DNA of 57,598 nucleotides from an uncultured Clostridia bacterium. Its GTDB lineage: Bacteria; Bacillota; Clostridia; Christensenellales; Borkfalkiaceae. Under the pieces are notes generated by a model, which was not told the origin of the DNA, did no database searches, and was given only the letters and a program-made list of their open reading frames with translations. The stretch lies in NCBI GenBank assembly GCA_947598205.1, contig CANQFB010000009.1, positions 1 to 57,598 on the forward strand, read 5' to 3'. The position numbers and the translations under genes are program-made. Of the stretch, positions 35,746-42,684 are shown in pieces. Position 1 is the first letter of the stretch; each line of letters begins with the position of its first letter.

Positions 35746-36657
35746 ATGGCAATGATAATTTGTCCCGAATGCGGAAAAGAAATTTCGGATAAGAGCATAT
35801 ATTGCGTGCATTGCGGTGCGCCGATCTTTGTCTGCCCAGAGTGCGGGAAGGTGTCAACGGGCGCGGAGAGGACCTGCCCAAATTGCGGCTATACGGAAAA
35901 GAGGCCCGAACCTGTCGTCGTCTCCGTTGAAGCGCAGAAGCAGGAGGGGGAGACAATCATCGATTTTTGGGCAAGGGAAGATCCGCAGACAACAACGTTG
36001 AAAAAGAAAAAATGGATTAGTAAGGTGGTCATGTCGGCCGCATTTATCGTTTTAGCTTTGATCGCTTATTTTTGTGTGTTGAAGCCATGGTGTAAAAATG
36101 TCACCCTTGAAAATCTTTTGAACTATCAAAAATCGATTGCTTATATTTGGGTCATTGCTACCATTATGCTTGTCTGCGCGCTCGTTGATCAAATATTAGA
36201 CACATACTATAGTGATAAAAACCGCCAGTGTGTAAAATGGTTAAAGGCGAGTAAAATCGATTTTAATTCTGCATTTTGGAAGGATATGCCGATATTGTTC
36301 CCCAACGGGCCTGACGGAAATTGTACGAAAGATGATTTGCATGAAGTATATTATGGGTGTTTTGCAAATTACAAACTGATCAACGTACGCCATTTGATTG
36401 ACTTTGTAGCGAGTTTGGTTTTTAGCTGGGGACTAATTTTAACATTTGCAGTCTCTTTTTGCAATCATATCCGAAAGGTCGTAGCAACAGGGATCGTAAA
36501 TTATCATGTAAAGTTCATGGAATTCGTACCTGCAATTGCTGTTTTGGGGATCGTGCTGATCGTCTTGATCGTATACAGCATTTTAGCAAGCAGAAAGATA
36601 AAGAGCTATCTGCGGGCAAAGGCAAAGGAAGTAAATGCCTCGAAAAAAGTCGGCTGA
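35746..36657 (+). CDS. Zinc-ribbon membrane protein with two zinc ribbons
   Basis: 303 residues. Two tandem ribbons (ICPECGKEISDKSIYCVHCGA and VCPECGKVSTGAERTCPNCGY), a linker, then about four membrane segments. It starts 21 nt after the previous gene, with GAGGTG upstream; a GTG at 35737 is possible but too close to the ribosome site. The last codons (KKVG, stop) are part of the terminator hairpin at 36644-36671. Function unknown. Confidence 0.82.
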   Translation: MAMIICPECGKEISDKSIYCVHCGAPIFVCPECGKVSTGAERTCPNCGYTEKRPEPVVVSVEAQKQEGETIIDFWAREDPQTTTLKKKKWISKVVMSAAFIVLALIAYFCVLKPWCKNVTLENLLNYQKSIAYIWVIATIMLVCALVDQILDTYYSDKNRQCVKWLKASKIDFNSAFWKDMPILFPNGPDGNCTKDDLHEVYYGCFANYKLINVRHLIDFVASLVFSWGLILTFAVSFCNHIRKVVATGIVNYHVKFMEFVPAIAVLGIVLIVLIVYSILASRKIKSYLRAKAKEVNASKKVG

Positions 36658-36671
36658 AAAGCCGACTTTTT
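36644..36671 (+). terminator. Terminator that overlaps the end of the coding region
   Basis: AAAAAGTCGGCT (36644-36655) pairs with AGCCGACTTTTT (36660-36671), and the stop codon is 36655-36657. The A run before the stem makes it work in both directions. Confidence 0.85.
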
Positions 36672-36716
36672 GCTCTCTTATTCAGACATGGTATGGGGCA
36701 ACGCGCTCTTTTCTCA

Positions 36717-36832
36717 ATCGTCATGCTGAGCCGCGCGGAACGCGCGTGTCGAAGCATCACCGCTGTTTTGCGCGGTTTGGACTTCGTATAAGGGGATTCT
36801 CTCGCCCCCTGCGGGGGCTCGGAATGACGCGA
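36717..36832. repeat. Dispersed type B repeat
   Basis: GTCATGCTGAGCCGCGCGGAACGCGCGTGTCGAAGCATCACC at its left end, and CTCTCGCCCCCTGCGGGGGCTCGGAATGACG at its right end. The left part is nearly the same as 7111-7150. Confidence 0.8.
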
Positions 36833-36844
36833 TAGACCCAAGCA

Positions 36845-37035
36845 AAACAAAATTTGTGAACACATTTCCAGATCCTTGCGCGAGCAGAACCACGCTTCTG
36901 CGCTGCGCGCCCCAATTTGCCACGCCACCGCACGCTTAGTGTCTGATGAAACGGTAGAGAGAGGAATGCTTATTAAGGCGAAATGTTTATTTCCTCGTTG
37001 AAATTGTCGCTTGTGACAATTTCAACGAAATAAAA
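36845..37035 (-). other. Structured element B behind the SRP RNA gene
   Basis: On the minus strand it begins with a perfect 14-bp hairpin (37003-37028, TCGTTGAAATTGTC), then a 60-nt stretch, then the core (36944-36910) shared with element A, then a GCAGAA/TTCTGC hairpin (36903-36886) and the end GTTCACAAATTTTGTTTTGC. It is noncoding. It follows directly the terminator of the SRP RNA. Confidence 0.6.
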
Positions 37036-37304
37036 AAACTGTGAGGGCTTTTTTTGTTGCAACCTACCGAAGCGGAAACGCGGCAGATAGCTCCCACAAA
37101 GCTACCTTATGGCACACGCACGGCACCGTTTAGTGCTGCTGTATCCCTACCCTGACACGGTTCGCGGGCGCACGTTGCATAAGACCTTGTGATCAACACC
37201 TCTTACCGCGTGCGGCCTTCCATAGACTGCACCGAGAAAAGCGTTCGGCTCTGCTATAGCGGATTGCAGATACAGGGCACCGCTAACTCCCCGCCTATCA
37301 CAGC
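37036..37304 (-). ncRNA. ffs: Signal recognition particle RNA, large Bacillus type
   Basis: About 269 nt. The 5' Alu-like part has GGGGAGUUAGCGGUGCCCUG and the domain IV tip reads GUGUCAGG-GUA-GGGA-UAC-AGCAGCA, the Ffh-binding loop with a GNRA tetraloop and a covarying 3-bp stem. The RNA ends pair: CUGUGA-GGC at 37303-37290 with GCC-UCACAG at 37048-37039, then a T run. A perfect-spaced promoter (TTGCAA 37339-37334, 17 bp, TATACT 37316-37311) places the start at 37304. Works with Ffh in co-translational membrane targeting. Confidence 0.92.
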
Positions 37305-37310
37305 ACTTAT

Positions 37311-37339
37311 AGTATAGTGCAATTGAGAAAATTTTGCAA
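37311..37339 (-). promoter_or_regulatory. Promoter of the SRP RNA gene
   Basis: Minus strand TTGCAA (37339-37334), 17-bp spacer, TATACT (37316-37311). Confidence 0.8.
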
Positions 37340-37365
37340 GCGTTTTTTCTATCGAATTATTTTGG

Positions 37366-37394
37366 TTGAATTTTTCTTCGATGTCTGCTACAAT
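37366..37394 (+). promoter_or_regulatory. Promoter of the Mrp-family gene
   Basis: TTGAAT (37366-37371), 17-bp spacer, TACAAT (37389-37394). Confidence 0.65.
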
Positions 37395-37416
37395 ATTAAA
37401 AGATAAGGAGATATTT

Positions 37417-38259
37417 ATGGCAGACTGCACGCATGATTGTTCGACCTGCGCCTCGAACTGCGGGACGCGGAGCAAGACCTCGTTCATCAAACCGCCGCAT
37501 ATGTTATCGCATATCACCCGCGTCGTGGCCGTTGCGAGCGGCAAGGGGGGCGTGGGGAAGTCGCTCGTCACAGGGCTTCTCGCCGTCCGCGCACAGGCGA
37601 TGGGGTACAAAACGGCCATTCTCGACGCCGACGTCACGGGCCCTTCGATCCCGAAGGCCTTTGGCGTGCATGACCTCGCCACGGGCACCGATGGGAATAT
37701 CGAGCCCGTCGTATCAAGGAGCGGTATCAAGATGATCTCGATGAACAGCCTTTTGGAGCACGAGGACGATCCCGTCGTCTGGCGGGGGACGCTCATCGCG
37801 GGCGCGGCGCTCCAATTCTGGACGGACGTCGTTTGGGGCGATATCGATATCATGTTCATCGACATGCCGCCGGGGACGGGGGATGTTCCGCTCTCCGTCT
37901 TCCAGAGCATTCCGCTCTCGGGCGTCGTCGTGGTGACGACTCCGCAACAGCTCGTGGAGATGATCGTAAAAAAGAACGTGAACATGGCGGGCATGCTCTC
38001 CGTGCCCCTTTTGGGCCTCGTCGAGAACATGAGCTATTTTACCTGCCCCGACTGCGGAAAGCGGCATGAGATCTTCGGGGAAAGCAAGGCGGAAGAGCTC
38101 GCACGGGCCTATGTCTTTCCCGCCGTCGCCCGCATTCCCATCGACCCTGCGATGAGCCGTCTTGCGGACATGGGTAGGGTGGAAGAGGCCGAGACCGATT
38201 ATCTCGCCGACGTCTTTGCGCAGATCGCGCGCTCCCGCGAGATCAAAAATTATCTCTGA
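37417..38259 (+). CDS. Mrp/NBP35-family Fe-S cluster carrier ATPase
   Basis: 280 residues. Deviant Walker A GKGGVGKS (42-49), DADVTGPSIPKAFG, DMPPGTGDVPLS and the C-terminal CPDC motif that binds the bridging Fe-S cluster. The N-terminus has a four-cysteine cluster (C4, C8, C11, C15), like NBP35 and many clostridial Mrp proteins. The start at 37417 follows AAGGAG. Probably loads Fe-S clusters onto apoproteins in the cytoplasm. Confidence 0.93.
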   Translation: MADCTHDCSTCASNCGTRSKTSFIKPPHMLSHITRVVAVASGKGGVGKSLVTGLLAVRAQAMGYKTAILDADVTGPSIPKAFGVHDLATGTDGNIEPVVSRSGIKMISMNSLLEHEDDPVVWRGTLIAGAALQFWTDVVWGDIDIMFIDMPPGTGDVPLSVFQSIPLSGVVVVTTPQQLVEMIVKKNVNMAGMLSVPLLGLVENMSYFTCPDCGKRHEIFGESKAEELARAYVFPAVARIPIDPAMSRLADMGRVEEAETDYLADVFAQIARSREIKNYL

Positions 38260-38274
38260 TCGCTTTGGAAAATT

Positions 38275-38306
38275 AAGGCCCGCGGCTTCAAAAAGCCGCG
38301 GGCCTT
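38275..38306. terminator. Bidirectional terminator between convergent genes
   Basis: 14-bp perfect stem (38275-38288 with 38293-38306, AAGGCCCGCGGCTT). The T runs are short on both sides. Confidence 0.75.
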
Positions 38307-38323
38307 GCCGTTTGTAAATGAAG

Positions 38324-39457
38324 TCAGTCGGGATCTTCGACTGCATCGGTGGGCGCCCAGCGCTTGATGGAATCGCGTGCGCTCTCCGCCTGGCTTCTCG
38401 TCGAATAGGTGGAGCTCGTGGCGAGAAGTCTGCCGCTTCCGTTCAGGATCTGGACCTGACTGTCGCCGTTCTTGTGTTCGACGATCTCGAGGTGATCGGC
38501 CGCGATGTTATCCTGATAGGTCTTGATACCCGTCTTTGCGCTCGAAAGCGTCGCATAAGGGGCGGAGCTCTCCAGCATCACCTGCCCGTTGGGGGCGATG
38601 AGGCTGAACCAGAATTTGCCCTTCACGTTCTCGATGGTCCACTTGCCGTTGACGGCGGAGACCTCTTTCTTTGCGGGCGCAGGTGCGGGCGCGGGCTTCG
38701 CGGCCTTGGCAGGAGCCGCCTTTACGGGGGCGGGTTTCGCGGGCGCGGGCTTTTCGGCCTTCACGGGGGCGGGTTTCACGGGCGCGGGCTTTTCGGCCTT
38801 CACGGGCGCGGGTTTCACAGGAGCGGGCTTTTCGGCTTTGGCGGGGGCCGCCTTCACGGGTTCCGCTTTTTTGGCCGCGGGCTTGAAGACGAGCGATCCC
38901 TTCTTTGCGGGCTTCTGCGCGGGTTTTTGTTCGGTTTTTTTCATGGGTGTTTCCTCCTTCCTACTATGGACATCCGCGTCGGGCGCGGGCTCTTCCTTGG
39001 TCTTATCTTCCTCGGCGGGAACGACTTCCACGGGCTCGGGTGTAGGTTCCTCGACGGGAACAACTTCCACAGGCTCGGGTGCGGGTTCTTCCGCGGGAAC
39101 GACTTCCACGGGCTCGGGGGTAGGTTCTTCGACGGGAACGACTTCCACGGGCTCGGGTGCGGGTTCTTCCGCGGGAACGACTTCCACAGGCTGGGGTGCG
39201 GGTTCTTCGACGGGAACGACTTCCACGGGCTGGGGTGTAGGTTCTTCGGGGGTGTAGGCCTCGGGCTCTTCTTCGGATGCCCCTGCCGCGGCCGCCCTTT
39301 GCGCTTCCTCCTCGGCGCGGCGCTTCTTGCCCTTGACTTGCAAGACGATGATCGCCACGATCAGGGCGATGATGACGGCAAGAATGGCGGCGAGAACGCC
39401 GATGAGAACGGGATTTTCATGGACAAAACTGCCGAATGATTGAAGATTGTAGAGCAT
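38324..39457 (-). CDS. Membrane-anchored repeat protein with two YegP-like (DUF1508) domains
   Basis: 377 residues. Membrane segment at about 16-42, basic KGKKRRAEEE, then a Pro/Glu/Val region of about 11-residue repeats (EEPAPEPVEVVPA), then a Lys/Ala/Pro region (VKPAPVKAEKPAP), then two DUF1508 domains (WTIENVKGKFWFSLIAPNGQVML and LEIVEHKNGDSQVQILNGSGRLL). The start is set by AAAGGAG. An internal Met at residue 172 (38944) has a strong ribosome site, AAGGAGG, 8 nt upstream and in frame, so a shorter 206-residue form with the KAP region and DUF1508 domains may also be made. The TTGACA / 17 / TAAAAT promoter is at 39505-39477 (minus). Role unknown; envelope-linked. Confidence 0.85.
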   Translation of the reverse strand: MLYNLQSFGSFVHENPVLIGVLAAILAVIIALIVAIIVLQVKGKKRRAEEEAQRAAAAGASEEEPEAYTPEEPTPQPVEVVPVEEPAPQPVEVVPAEEPAPEPVEVVPVEEPTPEPVEVVPAEEPAPEPVEVVPVEEPTPEPVEVVPAEEDKTKEEPAPDADVHSRKEETPMKKTEQKPAQKPAKKGSLVFKPAAKKAEPVKAAPAKAEKPAPVKPAPVKAEKPAPVKPAPVKAEKPAPAKPAPVKAAPAKAAKPAPAPAPAKKEVSAVNGKWTIENVKGKFWFSLIAPNGQVMLESSAPYATLSSAKTGIKTYQDNIAADHLEIVEHKNGDSQVQILNGSGRLLATSSTYSTRSQAESARDSIKRWAPTDAVEDPD

Positions 39458-39476
39458 GGTTTTTCTCCTTTGCATC

Positions 39477-39538
39477 ATTTTAACACGAAATCCGTCGGCT
39501 GTCAATCCATTGACAAATTTTTTTGATTGCGTTATGAT
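39477..39538. promoter_or_regulatory. Back-to-back divergent promoters
   Basis: Minus strand: TTGACA (39505-39500), 17 bp, TAAAAT (39482-39477) for the YegP-domain gene. Plus strand: TTGACA (39510-39515), 17 bp, TATGAT (39533-39538) for the FAD protein. The two -35 boxes form TGTCAA-tcca-TTGACA. The plus start site coincides with the ATG. Confidence 0.8.
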
Positions 39539-39544
39539 AGGAAT

Positions 39545-40681
39545 ATGAAGAAAATTGCGATCATCGGCGGCGGCGCCGCAGGCATGGCATGCGCCGTTCA
39601 TCTCCTGCGAGCGGGGCGGGAAGTCGTCCTTCTGGAGCGGGGCGGGCGCCTCGGGCGCAAGCTCTCGGCGACGGGCAACGGACAGGGCAATGTGACCAAT
39701 ACCGATTGCTCCGCGGCGCACTATTTTTCGGACGATCGGAGGAAGGTCGGCCGCATCCTCTCCCGCTTCGGAAGCAAAGAGACGGTCGGCTTTCTCGAGA
39801 GCATGGGCGGGATCTTCTTGCCCGATGCGCGGGGAAGGGTGTATCCCGCGGGCAGGCAGGCCTCGGCCGTCACCGATCTCTTCCGCGCCGAACTCGAAAG
39901 CCTCGGAGCGGACATATGTCTCGGGACGCAGGTGCAGAAGATCGCATACGACGGCGCTTTCACCCTCGGATGGGAGGGCGGACATATGCGGGCGGATGCA
40001 GTCGTTCTGGCGGCAGGGGGGAAGGCCGCGCCCAATTTCGGGACGGACGGAAGCGCCTACGCCCTCGCCCAAACCTTCGGGCACACGCTCACTCCGCTCT
40101 CTCCCGCCCTCGTGCGGCTTAAGAGCGATCCCGCGCTCGTCCGCGCGCTCAAGGGCATCCGCATAGACGCCTCGTTAAAAGTCCTCCGCCAAGGCAGTAT
40201 ATGCTTTGAATGCCGCGGAGATGTTCTCTTTACCGAAAACGGCGTCTCGGGCGACGCCGTGTTCCGCGCCTCTTCGTATGCGAAGAAGGGCGATACGCTC
40301 GAGATCGACTTTGTGCCCGACGTCGAAGAAGAGCGCCTTCAAAGGGCGATAGAAACGAGCGGCGGATCGCTCCTCTGCATCGTCCCGAACGGCCTCGGCA
40401 GAGCGCTTTTGAAGCGGGCAGAATGCGGACATGGTACGCTCGTTTCACTTCTGAAGAAGTTTACCCTGCCCGTCTTGGGCGACTGCGGCTTTGAAAACGC
40501 GCAGGTGACGAAGGGGGGGATCCCCCTTCTCGAAACGGACGAAAATTTGCAGAGCGTCAAGCGGCAGGGGCTCTTTTTTGCGGGCGAGATCCTGAATGTG
40601 GACGGCGAGTGCGGCGGATATAATCTGCAGTGGGCGTTTGCCTCGGCGCATGCGGCGGCGGAGGGGATCTTGCAATGCTGA
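39545..40681 (+). CDS. NAD(P)/FAD-dependent oxidoreductase (BaiN/HI0933 family)
   Basis: 378 residues. FAD-binding GGGAAGMACAVHLLRAGREVVLLERGGRLGRKLSATGNGQGNVTN and the C-terminal GGYNLQWAFASAHAAAEG identify the HI0933/BaiN family. Its natural substrate is unknown here. The promoter -10 box ends 6 nt before the ATG and there is no ribosome site, so the mRNA is probably leaderless. Overlaps the next gene by 7 nt. Confidence 0.9.
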   Translation: MKKIAIIGGGAAGMACAVHLLRAGREVVLLERGGRLGRKLSATGNGQGNVTNTDCSAAHYFSDDRRKVGRILSRFGSKETVGFLESMGGIFLPDARGRVYPAGRQASAVTDLFRAELESLGADICLGTQVQKIAYDGAFTLGWEGGHMRADAVVLAAGGKAAPNFGTDGSAYALAQTFGHTLTPLSPALVRLKSDPALVRALKGIRIDASLKVLRQGSICFECRGDVLFTENGVSGDAVFRASSYAKKGDTLEIDFVPDVEEERLQRAIETSGGSLLCIVPNGLGRALLKRAECGHGTLVSLLKKFTLPVLGDCGFENAQVTKGGIPLLETDENLQSVKRQGLFFAGEILNVDGECGGYNLQWAFASAHAAAEGILQC

Positions 40682-42192
40682 CCGTCACCAATCTGACTTT
40701 GCGCCCCGGGGAGAGCGAAGAGAAACTCCGCGCCCTCTGCGAGAGAAAGCTCCGCGCGCCCGCAGTGCACTTCCGCATTCTCAAAAAATCGCTCGACGCC
40801 CGCGATAAGGGGGACATCAAGTGGGTCTACTCGGTGGAATGCTCGCAAAAAAAAGAGCCCCATCCCGAGAGGGAGTATGAGCGCATCAAAGGAGATATGC
40901 CGCGCGTCTTCGTCGTGGGGACAGGCCCCGCGGGTCTCTTTTGCGCGGTCAGGCTCATAAGGCACGGTATCCGCCCCGTCCTCATCGAACGCGGCAGGCC
41001 CGTCGAGGCGCGCGGGGAGGACATTCTCGCCTTCCAAAAGACGGGCGTTCTCGATACGGAGAGCAACGTGCAGTTCGGCGAGGGCGGCGCGGGAGCGTTT
41101 TCTGACGGAAAGCTGGGCACGCAGACGAACTCCCCCCTGAACCGAGAAGTTCTCGAAAACTTTGTGGAATTCGGCGCGCCCGAAGAGATCGCATATCTTT
41201 CCAAGCCGCATATCGGGAGCGACAACTTAAAGAAGGTCGTAGCGAATATCCGAAGCTATATTCTCGGACATGGTGGCCTCATTTTTTATGAGAGCAAGCT
41301 CACCGATGTGGAAGTGAAGGGCGGAAAACTTACCGCCGTGTATGTGAACGGCACGCGCCATGAGGCCGACGAGCTCGTGCTCGCGATCGGGCACAGTGCA
41401 CGCGATACCTTTGAAATGCTCCTTAAAAGGGGCTTTCGCATGGAACAAAAGGAGTTCGCGGCGGGCGTGCGCATCGAGCATTTGCAGGAACGCATCGGAA
41501 GGGCGCAGTACGGCGAGGCCTTCCGCCTCCTCCCGCCCGCCGATTATAAGCTCGTCTCGCATGCGGCGGAGAGGGCGGTCTTCTCCTTCTGTATGTGCCC
41601 GGGCGGCGTCGTCATCCCCTCGGCTTCGGAGGAAGGGGGCGTCGTCACCAACGGCATGAGCAATTTTGCCCGCGACGGCGCGAACGCCAATTCCGCCCTC
41701 GTCGTGCAGGTGAAGCGGGAAGACTTCGGAAGCGACCACCCCTTGGCAGGCGTTGCCTATCAGCGCAAAATGGAACGCGCGGCCTACCTTGCGGCGGGGG
41801 GAGGATACCGCGCCCCCGTCCAGCTCCTCGGCGATTTTCTCGGGGGAAGGGAGAGCCGTGGCTTCGGCGAAGTGCTCCCGAGCTATTCCCGCGGGACTTC
41901 TTTCGCCCCCTTGGATGCCTATCTTCCGCCCATCCTTATAAGCAGTTTGCGCGCATCGATCCCGGACATGGGTAGGCGGCTTTCCGCCTTCAACGCTCCC
42001 GACGCCCTGCTTACGGGGGTGGAATCGCGCACGAGCTCGCCCGTTCGCATCCTGCGCGGCGAGGACATGCAGGCGCAGGGGATCGAAGGGGTGTATCCCT
42101 GCGGCGAGGGGTGCGGCTATGCGGGAGGTATCACTTCTGCCGCGGCCGACGGCCTCCGTGCGGCCTATGCGATCGCAAAAAAATATTTTTGA
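40675..42192 (+). CDS. FAD-dependent dehydrogenase (COG2509-like)
   Basis: 505 residues. Dinucleotide motif VGTGPAGLFCAVRLIRHGIRPVLIERG, an N-terminal TNLTLRPGESEEKLRALCERKL domain, and the GEGCGYAGGITSAAADGLRAAYAI end typical of this oxidoreductase group. Overlaps the preceding FAD gene (start 40675, stop of the other 40681), so the two are coupled. Substrate unknown. Confidence 0.9.
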   Translation: MLTVTNLTLRPGESEEKLRALCERKLRAPAVHFRILKKSLDARDKGDIKWVYSVECSQKKEPHPEREYERIKGDMPRVFVVGTGPAGLFCAVRLIRHGIRPVLIERGRPVEARGEDILAFQKTGVLDTESNVQFGEGGAGAFSDGKLGTQTNSPLNREVLENFVEFGAPEEIAYLSKPHIGSDNLKKVVANIRSYILGHGGLIFYESKLTDVEVKGGKLTAVYVNGTRHEADELVLAIGHSARDTFEMLLKRGFRMEQKEFAAGVRIEHLQERIGRAQYGEAFRLLPPADYKLVSHAAERAVFSFCMCPGGVVIPSASEEGGVVTNGMSNFARDGANANSALVVQVKREDFGSDHPLAGVAYQRKMERAAYLAAGGGYRAPVQLLGDFLGGRESRGFGEVLPSYSRGTSFAPLDAYLPPILISSLRASIPDMGRRLSAFNAPDALLTGVESRTSSPVRILRGEDMQAQGIEGVYPCGEGCGYAGGITSAAADGLRAAYAIAKKYF

Positions 42193-42296
42193 AGGCATCT
42201 TCACGAAAATTTCACCAAAAATGCTATACGAATTCCACGGAAAGTGTTATAATAGAAGAAAAATTGATTACTCTCCTTTTTTTCATATTCTCTCAG

Positions 42297-42330
42297 GAAA
42301 CGCCGCATGGAAACGTGCGGCGTTTTCTTC
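42297..42330 (+). terminator. Terminator of the FAD gene pair
   Basis: AAACGCCGCA (42298-42307) pairs with TGCGGCGTTT (42316-42325), followed by TCTTC. Confidence 0.75.
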
Positions 42331-42345
42331 ATGACCTTATTACAT

Positions 42346-42389
42346 AAGAAGATTTCTTCTTTGTCAAATAAAACAAGAAGAATTCTTCT
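42346..42389. promoter_or_regulatory. Two similar palindromes in front of an XRE gene
   Basis: AAGAAGATTTCTTCTT (42346-42361) and AGAAGAATTCTTCT (42376-42389) are both palindromic and share AGAAGA/TCTTCT. They end just before the XRE start and are candidate operators for it. Confidence 0.6.
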
Positions 42390-42401
42390 AAAATGGTTGG
42401 C

Positions 42402-42605
42402 ATGGAAAAGATCGGAAACAGGATCAGAGAACTGCGGCTCGAAAAGGGGCTTTCGCAAATGCAACTTGCCAAAATGATCGGCGTGAGCCAGAAGGCGATC
42501 GACTATTGGGAGCGTTCGATCAATGAGCCAAAGGCGGGATATATCATCGCGCTCGTCAAATTCTTCGGCATCTCGTTCAATGAATTCTTTGAAAATTTAG
42601 CTTGA
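42402..42605 (+). CDS. Small XRE-family DNA-binding protein
   Basis: 67 residues, helix-turn-helix only (MEKIGNRIRELRLEKGLSQMQLAKMIGVSQKAIDYWERSINEPKAGYIIALVKFF). The ATG at 42402 is chosen as the usual start of this family; an ATG 9 nt upstream is possible. No ribosome site is visible, and a -10-like TAAAAT (42389-42394) ends 7 nt before the ATG, so a leaderless message is possible but the -35 is unclear. The palindromes upstream suggest self-control. Confidence 0.82.
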   Translation: MEKIGNRIRELRLEKGLSQMQLAKMIGVSQKAIDYWERSINEPKAGYIIALVKFFGISFNEFFENLA

Positions 42606-42631
42606 AGCAGGTGCGCCGAAAGGGCAGAAAA

Positions 42632-42670
42632 ATGCCTCCCCCAAAGCCATATTGAGGGAGGCATACTTTT
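42632..42670. terminator. Terminator between convergent genes
   Basis: ATGCCTCCC (42632-42640) pairs with GGGAGGCAT (42656-42664); AAAAA before and ACTTTTT after make it bidirectional. Confidence 0.8.
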
Positions 42671-42684
42671 TCATATAAGAAATT

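Noticed and set aside
37005..37304. tmRNA
   Set aside because: No tRNA-like ends or tag frame; the domain IV loop (GUCAGG...AGCAGCA) and paired ends fit the SRP RNA.
38318..39439. Plus-strand frame with Gly/Phe/Arg repeats
   Set aside because: Its repeats are only the complement of the Pro/Glu/Val repeats of the YegP-domain protein; no start signal.
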